From Luteitalea sp. (GTDB taxonomy: Bacteria > Acidobacteriota > Vicinamibacteria > Vicinamibacterales > Vicinamibacteraceae), in contig WHTZ01000016.1 of NCBI GenBank assembly GCA_009377495.1, positions 40,147-104,146 on the forward strand: 64,000 nt of DNA, in the 5' to 3' direction. The translations under genes were made by a program, and so were the position numbers. Numbering within the stretch: the first letter of the stretch is position 1; each line of letters begins with the position of its first letter. Positions 52,376 to 61,300 of this stretch are shown piece by piece. The notes below the pieces were generated by a model, which was not told where the DNA came from, did not search any database, and saw nothing but the letters and a program-made list of their open reading frames with translations.

Positions 52376-52732
52376 CTACACGCCAACCTGCTTGGCCGAG
52401 AAGTCGCCGAGGATCGGCAACCGAAACCACTCTCCCTGGTACGCCTTCACGAGGCAGAGGATCCAGACGATCAAGAACGCAAGGCCCACGAGCGGCCACA
52501 GCAGCACGGTGAGCCAGCCGAAAACTGGGATCGCGCCAACAATGGCCAAGGCCATCCACACGGCCACCCACGCAACCAGTAACGCGACCGACTGCATGGC
52601 GTGGAACCTGACGAACTTGCTTTCCTTCTCGAGCACCAGGAAGACGATGCCGACGATCAGGAAGTAGCTCAAGAGGGCGGCAACGTTCGGCTCCAGCCCG
52701 GTCGAGGATTTCTCCGTGGCGGTGGTGTCCAT
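52376..52732 (-). CDS. DUF4870 membrane protein
   Basis: 118 residues with three membrane helices: NVAALLSYFLIVGIVFLVLEKESKFVRFHAMQSVALLVAWVAVWMALAIVGAIPVFGWLTVLLWPLVGLAFLIVWILCLVKAYQGE. The KFVRFHAMQS loop and the closing AYQGEWFRLPILGDFS are the family signature (related to Tic20/DUF4870). Function unknown, in the inner membrane. The gap to mrp (52196-52375) shows nothing. Confidence 0.85.
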   Translation of the reverse strand: MDTTATEKSSTGLEPNVAALLSYFLIVGIVFLVLEKESKFVRFHAMQSVALLVAWVAVWMALAIVGAIPVFGWLTVLLWPLVGLAFLIVWILCLVKAYQGEWFRLPILGDFSAKQVGV

Positions 52733-52795
52733 AGATTCTCCAGAGCTCGCTCGGTTACAGCAGCATCATATAACGTGACGAGGCGACAGACCGTC

Positions 52796-53167
52796 TCACC
52801 CCTTCACCCCGAACAACCGGCGCGTCTCCGGGTGGATGAGTACCCAGATGGTGTAGAGACCCAAGGCGGTGCCGAAAGGCACCATGAAGAGGTCGAGCAC
52901 GGACAGCACGAAAGCGGCTGGGCGAGCCCACGGTCGGTGGCTGCGCACGGCAAGGCCCGCGCCAGCCGAGGCTGCAGCCCAGAGCAGGAGCAAGGCCGCG
53001 ACGCCAAAGAACACCCCGGCCGTGAGCGACGCCGCCACGCTCACCTCCTCGGCACCGGTCAGACCGAGCGCGCCGAGGCCGAGCGCGCAGAGGGCACAGG
53101 CCGCGAGGCCCGCGAGCGCGCCGGCGATGACGTGCAGCCGCCCGACGAGATCCGCGTGGGTGTGCAT
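52796..53167 (-). CDS. small membrane protein with four helices
   Basis: 123 residues. Hydrophobic segments at about 9-33, 44-72 (SLTAGVFFGVAALLLLWAAASAGAGLAV) and 84-112 (AAFVLSVLDLFMVPFGTALGLYTIWVL) end in HPETRRLFGVKG, a tail common in acidobacterial and bacteroidete membrane proteins of unknown function. No named family can be assigned with confidence. It may be cotranscribed with its minus-strand neighbours. Confidence 0.7.
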   Translation of the reverse strand: MHTHADLVGRLHVIAGALAGLAACALCALGLGALGLTGAEEVSVAASLTAGVFFGVAALLLLWAAASAGAGLAVRSHRPWARPAAFVLSVLDLFMVPFGTALGLYTIWVLIHPETRRLFGVKG

Positions 53168-53188
53168 ACCACCGCGAGGAGGATTTGT

Positions 53189-53743
53189 TCAACGAACTGA
53201 CACCCGGACGGTGACCTGCGTCGGAGCGTTCGGATCGCGGAGTCGGAATTGGAGAGAATCACCGTCGCGCAGGCCGGGCGGCATGCGGAACACCAGGTAT
53301 CGCCACCGAAGGGCGCTTCCCTCACCGGTGCAGCTCTCACATCGAGCGCCCCACGACTCACCACGACCACCGCATGCTCCGCACGTTGTCGCGAGGGAGA
53401 GTCGGATGGGCATACGGCCGCCGCGCTGGGCTTCGATGCCGGTCAGCACGATGCAGATCGCGGCCACCGACCGACTCTCAGCGGTTTCGAAGAATCCACC
53501 GCGCACACGCTCCACGACGGCCGCCGCCGAAGGAAAGTCAACGGCAACCTCATCCCCAAACCAGCGGACGTCTCTCGACAGGGCCGTGACGCGGGTCACG
53601 ATAATGCGCTCTTCGGGATGAAGACGATCACGCCACGCCGGCCGCTGACGGCCGACGCGCCCGCGGCCCGGCGTTGCCGGACGGCGCATGGGTCCGCGCC
53701 GGGCACCCCAAATCGGGTCGAGAATGCGGTAATAGTCCTGCAT
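53189..53743 (-). CDS. DnaJ-like zinc-finger protein without a J domain
   Basis: 184 residues. It opens MQDYYRILDP as a J domain does, but the HPD-containing helices are missing and residues 11-45 are Arg/Pro-rich. From about residue 95 it follows the DnaJ C-terminal substrate-binding plan (VAICIVLTGIEAQRGGRMPIRL), with a zinc knuckle made of two CxxCxGxG units (Cys121, Cys124, Cys135, Cys138), where true DnaJ has four, then MPPGLRDGDSLQFRL. It may bind unfolded protein, but without the J domain cannot stimulate DnaK. Start lacks a clear ribosome site. Confidence 0.65.
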   Translation of the reverse strand: MQDYYRILDPIWGARRGPMRRPATPGRGRVGRQRPAWRDRLHPEERIIVTRVTALSRDVRWFGDEVAVDFPSAAAVVERVRGGFFETAESRSVAAICIVLTGIEAQRGGRMPIRLSLATTCGACGGRGESWGARCESCTGEGSALRWRYLVFRMPPGLRDGDSLQFRLRDPNAPTQVTVRVSVR

Positions 53744-53935
53744 GCGCGATCGCTACGATAGGAACCACCTGCGCTGTTGTCAAGCAAACCTGGCGCAACC
53801 CCAACGCCTACCTGAGTCCCGCGCGGTCATCCGGCCTTTGCGTCGCGTCAGCCGCGAGACCGCGTGGGGTACCTACGCACCGCGATAAAGGTCGGGAGGA
53901 CTGGGCGCGGACACCCGCGGCTTTTCAGGAGCCGA

Positions 53936-54157
53936 CTAGCGGGCACCCAGCGTGAGGAGCACCTCCCGCCGCACACCGTTCTCCCACTCGTCAAAATTCA
54001 AGGCCATCTCACACTCGTCACACAGCACTTCGAGCACCGCGGGACGTTGTTCCTCGGCCACTTCCACGCGGGTGTCCTCCAGCGACACCACATGCACCTG
54101 CAACGTCTTAACCTGAAAACGGCGTGCGTTTCCGCACGTCGGGCAGACAAACGGCAT
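53936..54157 (-). CDS. small zinc-ribbon protein
   Basis: 73 residues from the ATG at 54157, preceded by GAGGAG seven bases upstream. Two Cys pairs (CPTCG at 5-9 and LCDECE near 52) flank strands RRFQVKTLQVHVVSL and PAVLEVL, a likely zinc ribbon. No wider family is recognised. A longer frame to 54187 ignores the ribosome site. Confidence 0.6.
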   Translation of the reverse strand: MPFVCPTCGNARRFQVKTLQVHVVSLEDTRVEVAEEQRPAVLEVLCDECEMALNFDEWENGVRREVLLTLGAR

Positions 54158-54282
54158 CCTGTTCTCCTCACGGTCGTGGCACGTCACACGAGACGCAGCC
54201 CGCGCCGCTTCGTCGATTCTATTGGATGCGCCAGACCTGAGCTAGTAAAAACCGACGTGGAAGGTGCTGGGAATCGGGAAGA

Positions 54283-54540
54283 CTACTCCTCGTCCTCCTG
54301 TTGGGTCTCCTCGTCGACCGGCTCGCCGAGTTGAAGCACCGTGCCAATCGCGTGGCCTGGAAGCAGACAATGCTCACCCTTCGCCTCGAGCGACACCAGC
54401 GTGATGTCCCAGGGGCGCGCACGGTATGAGGCGGACACGCACCCGCACGGCAGCGCCTCGAGATCTTCGAATTCGAAGAGGCTCAAGGAGCGGGGCGTGG
54501 CGCTGACGGGGGTGGTAGTGGTGAGCGTCATGGCCTCCAT
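54283..54540 (-). CDS. small acidic protein of unknown function
   Basis: 85 residues. AGGAGG stands eight bases before the ATG at 54540. The middle, LFEFEDLEALPCGCVSASYRARPWDITLVSLEAKGEHCLLPGHAIGTVLQLG, has a Cys-x-Cys pair and another Cys, and the tail is strongly acidic (DEETQQEDEE). No family recognised; the ribosome site and codon pattern support it as a gene. The spacer 54541-54774 shows nothing further. Confidence 0.5.
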   Translation of the reverse strand: MEAMTLTTTTPVSATPRSLSLFEFEDLEALPCGCVSASYRARPWDITLVSLEAKGEHCLLPGHAIGTVLQLGEPVDEETQQEDEE

Positions 54541-54774
54541 ATTGGTGACCTCCTAACCGACCACGTTGCAAAGTTGACGCCAGGTCCGGTGGCGATTCGA
54601 CTCCCGACCGATCCGTGGCGACCAGCCGATTGTGCACCGCAACGCGTGGGGCGACCTCTCGCCACGTTAATCCGCGTCCCAGTGGTCCAGCAGGCCTCGA
54701 AAGCCCTGCCTATTTGTATAGACGCAACCTGCCCTCCAGAAGTTACGTGCCCTTAACGACACGGATCCAAGAGG

Positions 54775-57700
54775 TTACGGGTAGACCAGTAAGCCACGGA
54801 CCCGGCGGCTCGAGTACACGGCCTCGGCCGCACGCACATAGAGGTCGAGCTGGCGCTGGTCGGCCGGCCGCGAGCGGCCTGTCTTGAACTCGATCACGCA
54901 AACCTCGTCGATGCCCACGACCAGGCAATCAATGGTCCCGCGCACGATCCAGCCGTTCGGATTCTGTGATCCGGCGAGCAAATCTGGGTACTCGACTGTG
55001 TCCAACCGTGTCGAATCGTCCAGACCCGCGCGGATCGCAAACGGCACCTCGTAGTAAACGTCGCCCGAGGCCAACGCGCGCACCACCTCATCACGCCCAT
55101 GAATCGCACGAGCGAAGGCAACCGCCGCGTCGATGAGGTGGTCGATGCTCGTCGCAGATAGTCGCTCCTCGGCGTCGATGAGCGCGCGCGCTCGCGCGGC
55201 CAGCACCGCCGCGTCCTCCTCCGGCGACAACCCGAAGCGCAGCAGACGGTGCACGAGACGCCCCACGAGGACATCCGTGCTGGGAGCTTCGCCGCCTGCC
55301 GCCTCTCGGCTGACCTCCTTGCCGATCTTTTCGGCGCGACCGCGCGCGACTTCAATGACGCTCACCCGCGCGACGGTTGGGCTGACCTGGAGCGACGCCA
55401 GCGCGGCGGGCAGCGACTCGTCAATGGCGACCGACTCACGGTTCGCTCCTGTCTCTATTACAACGTGCGGAGCGCGACAAACGTACAACGCGTGCGCGCC
55501 AGTGCTTCCCACCCATGTCAAGGCCCCGCCCTCACGCGCGCGAGCATGCGCCGTCTCGATCACGTGTCGGAAATCTGAGGGAATCACCTCACCCAGGCTT
55601 CCACGACCCGGTTTGAACGTTTGCTCACGGAGGAGCGTCGCAAGGTACAGTCGATCTCGCGCGCGCGTCACGGCCACATACAGTAACCGCTTCGTTTCTT
55701 CGCGGTCCCGTTGCTGCTCGAGCGCCTCGACAGCCGGCTCACCGGCGCCCACGGCAACAGATGAAGCACCGTCGCCGCGATCGAGCACCACGCGCACGGC
55801 CTCGGGCATGCCGCCCGTGCCGCGCGCGAGGTTCACCACGAAGACAATGGGAAACTCGAGACCTTTCGCAGCGTGAATGGTCATGAGGTTCACGGCGTTG
55901 CCGCCATCGACCATCGCGTTCGACTCATCGCCAGCAGAGAGACGATCGAGGTGATCGGCGATCCGTGCAAGCGTGGCGTATCCGCGGTTCTCAATGCGCC
56001 GGACGAGACCGCGCAGCTTCTTGACGTTCTCACGCGCCTGCGCGCGACGCGGCCCGCGCCATTCGAACGCATAAGCGGCCTCGCTCATGATCTGGTCGAG
56101 CAGCTCACCTTGCGGCACGTGATCAACCAAGGCGAGCCACCGCGGCACGCTGTGCCGCGCCTGCACGAGCACACGCTGGTCCTCTCGATCGAGGTTCGCA
56201 ACGACCGGCGGTGGCTCCGCGTCGGTGAGCGCGGACGCCAGGTTCGGCGCAAGCAGCCGCAATCCGCGATCCGATAACCGAACGAAGCGCGACCGCAGAA
56301 ACGCCGCGGCGCGAAGCGATGATTCAGGTGCCGCAAGATAGCGAATGAGCGCGATCAGGTCTTTGATCTCATCCGTGTCATAGAAGCCAAGACCCTTGTA
56401 CACATAGGAGGGGATACCGCGCGCATCGAGCGCCGCCTCGAACTCGCGGTGACTCTCGCGCGATCGGAACAGGATGGCCACATCGCCAGCCCGCGCGGCC
56501 CGCCATGTCTTCGTTTGCCGGTCACGGACCTCGGCGTGCCCGAGCAGACGCGTAATCTCCTCGGCTACCGCGCCTGCGCACGCCTCCGCCGTATCGGCCA
56601 CGGCGAGACCAATGGCTGGCTCGCCCGCGTGGGCTTCCTGACTCCCAATTCCCGATTCCTGACTCCCGATTCCCGACGATTCCACCGGAAAATGATCCTC
56701 TTGACGGTAGCGGAACGCATCGAGGTCGTGGGCGCCTTCATCCATCGCGGCAAACAGATCATTCGTAAAGGCGAGCAGCTCTGGCCGAGAGCGGAAGCTG
56801 TGCGAGATTGAGCGCCGGACGTCCGGTCGGTCCGGCCGCAACCCGGCGATCTCGCGCGCCGCTTCATCGAGCAAGCCCACGTCCGCGTCACGAAAGCGGT
56901 AGATGGACTGCTTCCGATCGCCCACGAGGAAGAGCGATGGCGCGAGCGGGGCGTCGTGCACCAGACCAAACCCTTCGCCCCATGACTGCACCAACGAGGA
57001 GATGAGCTGCCATTGCAACCGGCTCGTGTCCTGGAACTCGTCCACCAGGACGTGGTGGTAGCGTGACTCCAGCCGGTAGCGGCTCTGGGAGAACTCATCC
57101 ATCTGCCGCAGCAAGCGAACGGCACACGCCAGCACTTCCGAGAAATCGAGCGCACCGTGCTCCTGAAGCGTGCGGCGATACTGATCCAGGGCTACGCCAA
57201 ATATCCGGCGGACGCCCCGCGCCAGGACCACGTTGAGCGCGCGACCAAAGCGGTCGAGCGCGCCAACGACCTGCGGCGTAAGCTGTGCGTGCAGGGCGCG
57301 ATGGCGCTGGTAAGCCGCGGGCGTTCGGTGATCGCGCGCGGCGTACGGCGGTCGTTGTCGTTGACGACCGTCCCGCGTGATGAAGTATGCGCGCAGGTCA
57401 TCTGCGAGGGCTCGTACATCGGGCGGCTGAACGATCTCGCCTCGCCCGAGGCGCTCGAGATCCGCCGCGAGCAGCGCAAATCGCGGCTGCGTCACGGGGC
57501 CTTCGGTCAACCACTGGGCAAGGGGCGAGGGGCCGCCTGGCAGCGTTGCAAAGATACGTTGTAGATCGGCAACGAGATCGGCCGCCGCCTGGTCTGCTGT
57601 CAGGTCGCGCGACGCCAGTCGGACATACCGATCGAGCGCCTGGGAGGCGACGACACGCCGCTGGAGCAGCCGCGACAAGCCGTGTCGGAGACGATTGAGC

Positions 57701-58248
57701 GACAAGTGCGCGAAAACGAGTGCCACGTCCTCGTCTCTGCGGGCGCGCACCTGGCAGACGCGCAACGCGTGATCGAGCGCCTCCTCGATCAGGCGTGCCA
57801 CCTCTGTCTCGTCTGCCAGGGTGAAGCCGGGATCGAGGTCAGCCTCGAGCGGAAACTCCCGCAAGAGCGAGAAGCAGAACGCATCAATCGTGCTGATGCC
57901 GATGTCGCCGAGCCGATCGCGCAGCGCCAGCCACCGCGCGCGGTCCGCAGCCGACCCGTCTTGCGCGGCACGCCGCAGCTCGTCGACGATGCGCTCGCGC
58001 ATCTCGGCGGCAGCTTTGCGCGTGAAGGTAATGGCGAGGATGTGCTTGGGATCGACGGCCGCGCGCAGCAGATTCAAGTACCGCCCCACCAGGACGGTCG
58101 TCTTGCCGGTGCCCGCCGAGGCCTCGAGCACGACGTTGTGCCGCGGATCGGTGGCATACGTGCGCGCGGCGGCGTCTGGTAAGGGTGGCGAAGCCCGGCT
58201 TGCCGGCCGAAGCGCGAAGTCGAGCGAAAGCTGCCGCGCGTCACTCAT
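54775..58248 (-). CDS. addA: AddA-like UvrD/RecB helicase-nuclease
   Basis: 1157 residues from the ATG at 58248, which overlaps the addB stop by eight bases; a longer frame to 58626 runs inside addB. Helicase motifs: Walker A EASAGTGKTTVLVGRYLNLL, HILAITFTRKAAAEMRER, HVLVDEFQDTSRLQW, FLVGDRKQSIYRFRDAD, NLMTIHAAKGLEFPIVFVVNLARG and RLLYVAVTRARDRLYLATLL. The C-terminal nuclease active site is VCVIEFKTGRSRPADQRQLDLYVRAAE. With AddB it would process double-strand breaks for RecA loading. An in-frame repeat (ESSGIGSQESGIGSQE) interrupts the middle. Confidence 0.92.
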   Translation of the reverse strand: MSDARQLSLDFALRPASRASPPLPDAAARTYATDPRHNVVLEASAGTGKTTVLVGRYLNLLRAAVDPKHILAITFTRKAAAEMRERIVDELRRAAQDGSAADRARWLALRDRLGDIGISTIDAFCFSLLREFPLEADLDPGFTLADETEVARLIEEALDHALRVCQVRARRDEDVALVFAHLSLNRLRHGLSRLLQRRVVASQALDRYVRLASRDLTADQAAADLVADLQRIFATLPGGPSPLAQWLTEGPVTQPRFALLAADLERLGRGEIVQPPDVRALADDLRAYFITRDGRQRQRPPYAARDHRTPAAYQRHRALHAQLTPQVVGALDRFGRALNVVLARGVRRIFGVALDQYRRTLQEHGALDFSEVLACAVRLLRQMDEFSQSRYRLESRYHHVLVDEFQDTSRLQWQLISSLVQSWGEGFGLVHDAPLAPSLFLVGDRKQSIYRFRDADVGLLDEAAREIAGLRPDRPDVRRSISHSFRSRPELLAFTNDLFAAMDEGAHDLDAFRYRQEDHFPVESSGIGSQESGIGSQEAHAGEPAIGLAVADTAEACAGAVAEEITRLLGHAEVRDRQTKTWRAARAGDVAILFRSRESHREFEAALDARGIPSYVYKGLGFYDTDEIKDLIALIRYLAAPESSLRAAAFLRSRFVRLSDRGLRLLAPNLASALTDAEPPPVVANLDREDQRVLVQARHSVPRWLALVDHVPQGELLDQIMSEAAYAFEWRGPRRAQARENVKKLRGLVRRIENRGYATLARIADHLDRLSAGDESNAMVDGGNAVNLMTIHAAKGLEFPIVFVVNLARGTGGMPEAVRVVLDRGDGASSVAVGAGEPAVEALEQQRDREETKRLLYVAVTRARDRLYLATLLREQTFKPGRGSLGEVIPSDFRHVIETAHARAREGGALTWVGSTGAHALYVCRAPHVVIETGANRESVAIDESLPAALASLQVSPTVARVSVIEVARGRAEKIGKEVSREAAGGEAPSTDVLVGRLVHRLLRFGLSPEEDAAVLAARARALIDAEERLSATSIDHLIDAAVAFARAIHGRDEVVRALASGDVYYEVPFAIRAGLDDSTRLDTVEYPDLLAGSQNPNGWIVRGTIDCLVVGIDEVCVIEFKTGRSRPADQRQLDLYVRAAEAVYSSRRVRGLLVYP
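56637..56682 (-). repeat. minisatellite inside addA
   Basis: A unit of the form GACTCCCGATTCCCGA/GACTCCCAATTCCCGA is repeated about two and a half times, encoding SSGIGSQESGIGSQE. Repeats of the type GGGAATCGGGAGTC are usually intergenic; here it keeps the frame of the helicase. Confidence 0.65.
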
Positions 58249-61200
58249 CGCCGACGTAGTCCTTCCGGCAAACGGTCGGAAAGGCGCAGTACACGCAGAG
58301 AAAAGGCTCTGCGGGCGCCACGCGAAAATCGCCTCGTCCGATCGCGTCAACGGCCTCGAGGAAGCGAGCCGTCGCCTCGGCCAGTTGAGCGGTCCGCTCG
58401 CGACCGCGTCGCACAACCGGCACGTAGGGCTCGGCCTGACCGAGCGCAAGATAGCCGGCCTCGGCGAGCTGCCACGTGCCACCGCGCTCGCGTGCGAGCT
58501 GCTGCTCCAAGCAGAGGCCGTAAATTTGCGGTTGCAGGGCGACGGGCGATCGCGGCGCGCGCCCGATCTTGTAGTCGATGACACGCAGCCGGTTCTCTTC
58601 CAGCAGGTCGACCCGGTCTGCCACACCGCGGACGCTCACCCACCGTTCCTCACCCTTCTCCTCGAACAGGTAGCGCCCGTCGATGCGATGCTCGACGAGC
58701 CGCGCGGAAACGAGGCCCGGTGCGGAAATCTCAGCGCGCAGGATGCGATCGACGAGAGCAGAGGACACGGCTGTTCCCAGGAAGCGCTGACGCTCGAGTG
58801 TTCGCTCCGGCTCAGGAAGCGCGGCGAGGGCCGCCTCGACAACCTCCGTGAGCGCTTGCCGCGCGCGAGGCATGTCCTCCACGGTGAGGTCAGCCGATTC
58901 CGACCATCGCGCGAAGAAATCCCGCAGCACCTGATGGACGAACCGTCCGCGCTGGAGTGCGGAGAGCCCCGGCGCTTCTTCCACGTCTGGCTCGAGCGCG
59001 AGCTCGTCTGCCGCAAAGTGCTTGAACGGGCACTGCAGATATCGCTCGACGGCTGTAACGGAGAACTGCTTGCGATCGCAGGAGCCGACATGGCCACGGA
59101 AGGCTGGTGCATCACGCGGGGTGCGCGACAATCGCACCGCCAGCCAGGCCGCAGCCGCGGCGTCCACGGCTCGAGGGACGACAGGTGCGAGCGACAAAGC
59201 CTCCTCTGCCAATACGCGGACGTCCGGTAGCGGCAGCCGCACCACGGATGCGTCGAAGTCGTCGATCTCCTCGAGCAGCGACGAGGCGCGGACGAGCGTG
59301 TCTTGCTCGAGGAGAAAGGTTGACACCGACAGCTGGTCGTGCGGCAGGCGAAGCAGATCATGAAAGGCAGCGCGGTCAGCAGCCAGCCGATCCGCCTCGC
59401 GGGGCCAGCCGAGATCGATCAACAGCGACACCGGATAGAACACATTGCGCTTCGGCGCATCTGGCCACTCGCCGTCGACGAGGCCCGCGAGATGGACCGA
59501 CGCAAACCGGCCATACCGCGCCGCCTGGGCGTCGACAAGGTGCACGCCCGACGGCCCCGTGCGCGGCGTAAACGTCTGCGCCTCGATCCAGCGGCGCAGC
59601 GTCGCCGCCAGATCGGCCAACGCTCCGGCCTGGTCGTGGAATTCGCGGTGGGCGTCGCGCAGCGACTCGAGCGCCCCCACGATTGCGGCGCGGGCGCGAA
59701 GGTGTCGCTGCGAGTCCACAGCGCTGACGGCCGGGCTTGCGTGACGCTGCAGAAAATCGAGCAACACCTGCAGGTGGGCCGAGGGGACGCCATCCGCCTC
59801 CAGGCTCGCGAGCTCTGAGGCAGCCAACGCCGCCGCGCGGGCACCACGCGCAGCGCGTATGTGTGGCAGCCGCGCGCCGGGGCGAGCGGCCTCGCCGGCC
59901 CAACGATCGGCCAGTCGGCACAGATGATCGCGGCCCCCCAGATATCCGGCATCGACGAGCGCGCGATCGAGCGCGGCGACGTCTGCAGCCGTCACGACCT
60001 CCTGGTCTTCCCCGGTGAACTGGAAGTGTGGCGAGCGCAACAGCCCGACGACGGTTGTCCGCACGAAGCCTGACGACACGAATTCGAGCACGAGATCGAG
60101 CGCCGCCGCGTACGGCTCGGATGCGAGCGGAAGCGCATCGAACGCCTGGCAGGGAATGGCCGCGTCACCGAGCACTTGGCGCGCGAGGTAGAGATACGGC
60201 AGTGGCCGATGGTAGACGAGCGCGATGCGATCGAGCGGAGGCCCGGACGCCTCCGGGCTGCTCGCAGCGGCCTTTACTCGACGCGCGAACAAGAGTACTT
60301 CCTCTTCGCGATCGCGGCTGACGAACCAGCGCGGGGCGTCGCCGGGCGGCGTGACGAGGGTGACCCGAGACCGCGGCGTCGTGGGAGCGCGGCCCTTCAG
60401 GGCCGCCCGGGAGGTGCCGCCGGATTCTCGCGGCGCCGGAAAGGTTCGATCGACGAGGTCGGGCAGCAGTGCGTGCAGTCGCTTGTCCAGTCCAGTGGCT
60501 AGCATCGCGTCCGTTGCGACGATGTCGACGCGTGCGAGGCCGGGTAGCCGCGCCAGCAAGTCGTAGTCAACCGGCCAGAGCCCGCCGCGCTCGCACGACT
60601 GATCACCCACGGACACGATGACGTGCCGGATGGGCCGCTGCGCCCGTCGTGCGATCAACGTCTCGTGCAGCGTATGCTCATCGAGCGCGCCGGTCGACGG
60701 GAGCAGGGCCTCGTACGCGGCGAACGTCGCTGCCAGAAAGCGAGTCTGCTCGAGCAAACGGCGCGCACCACGATCGAGGTCGGCGCTCGCGGCGAGCTCG
60801 TCGATCAGGCGGACGGTCAGCTCCTCGCGCGTGTGGCGCAGCCTCCGGATCGCATCGTAGAAGTCGAGCATCTCGGCGAGGAGACCGGCGCGCAGCGCGA
60901 ACGGCGGCGCGATGCCGCGGACGCGCACTTCGTCTGCCGCCCGACGGAAGAGCACCTCGCGCGTGAGATCCGCGAGGCGAGGGCGCTGGTCGCCCGCCCG
61001 CTCGTGCAGGCCCCGATACAGCCCGGCGCGGGTCACGAGTGCCGGCAGCAGCATGGCCCAGCCCGCGTCCCCGTCCCTCTCCACACCCAGCGTCTCGCAC
61101 TCGGCTGCGCTGGGTTGCCAGGCATCGACGAGCCGGCGCGACTCGATGGTTTGGCGGAGCTGTTCGGCGGCGCTTTCAGAGGGCACGACCACGAGCCGGT

Positions 61201-61300
61201 CAGGTACGAGGAGCGGGTCGCCGAGACAGGCGGTCGCGACGATCGCGTGTTGATACGCGTCGAGGTCAGGTGTGCGGATGAGCAGGGTGGTCGGGCTCAA
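58241..61300 (-). CDS. addB: AddB-like PD-(D/E)XK nuclease subunit
   Basis: 1019 residues. The start is a TTG at 61300, overlapping the upstream stop (TTGA). The C-terminal nuclease is intact: LQRGRFVHQVLRDFF, then VIDYKIGRAPRSPVALQPQIYGL with the Asp and Lys. An iron-sulfur cluster is indicated by Cys in YLQCPFKHFAADEL and three Cys in EPFLCVYCAFPTVCRKDY, as in AddB. The N-terminal helicase-like part is degenerate. It partners AddA, translated right after it. An ALKGRAPT insertion matching a REP palindrome lies at 60386-60409. Confidence 0.88.
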   Translation of the reverse strand: MSPTTLLIRTPDLDAYQHAIVATACLGDPLLVPDRLVVVPSESAAEQLRQTIESRRLVDAWQPSAAECETLGVERDGDAGWAMLLPALVTRAGLYRGLHERAGDQRPRLADLTREVLFRRAADEVRVRGIAPPFALRAGLLAEMLDFYDAIRRLRHTREELTVRLIDELAASADLDRGARRLLEQTRFLAATFAAYEALLPSTGALDEHTLHETLIARRAQRPIRHVIVSVGDQSCERGGLWPVDYDLLARLPGLARVDIVATDAMLATGLDKRLHALLPDLVDRTFPAPRESGGTSRAALKGRAPTTPRSRVTLVTPPGDAPRWFVSRDREEEVLLFARRVKAAASSPEASGPPLDRIALVYHRPLPYLYLARQVLGDAAIPCQAFDALPLASEPYAAALDLVLEFVSSGFVRTTVVGLLRSPHFQFTGEDQEVVTAADVAALDRALVDAGYLGGRDHLCRLADRWAGEAARPGARLPHIRAARGARAAALAASELASLEADGVPSAHLQVLLDFLQRHASPAVSAVDSQRHLRARAAIVGALESLRDAHREFHDQAGALADLAATLRRWIEAQTFTPRTGPSGVHLVDAQAARYGRFASVHLAGLVDGEWPDAPKRNVFYPVSLLIDLGWPREADRLAADRAAFHDLLRLPHDQLSVSTFLLEQDTLVRASSLLEEIDDFDASVVRLPLPDVRVLAEEALSLAPVVPRAVDAAAAAWLAVRLSRTPRDAPAFRGHVGSCDRKQFSVTAVERYLQCPFKHFAADELALEPDVEEAPGLSALQRGRFVHQVLRDFFARWSESADLTVEDMPRARQALTEVVEAALAALPEPERTLERQRFLGTAVSSALVDRILRAEISAPGLVSARLVEHRIDGRYLFEEKGEERWVSVRGVADRVDLLEENRLRVIDYKIGRAPRSPVALQPQIYGLCLEQQLARERGGTWQLAEAGYLALGQAEPYVPVVRRGRERTAQLAEATARFLEAVDAIGRGDFRVAPAEPFLCVYCAFPTVCRKDYVGDE
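60386..60409. repeat. REP-like palindrome inserted in the addB reading frame
   Basis: GGCCCTTCAGGGCC at 60391-60404 followed by GCCC matches the core of the AAGGGCCGCCCTAC repeats seen outside genes. It encodes SRAALKGRAP in a loop between PAPRESGGT and TTPRSRVTLV. Confidence 0.6.
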
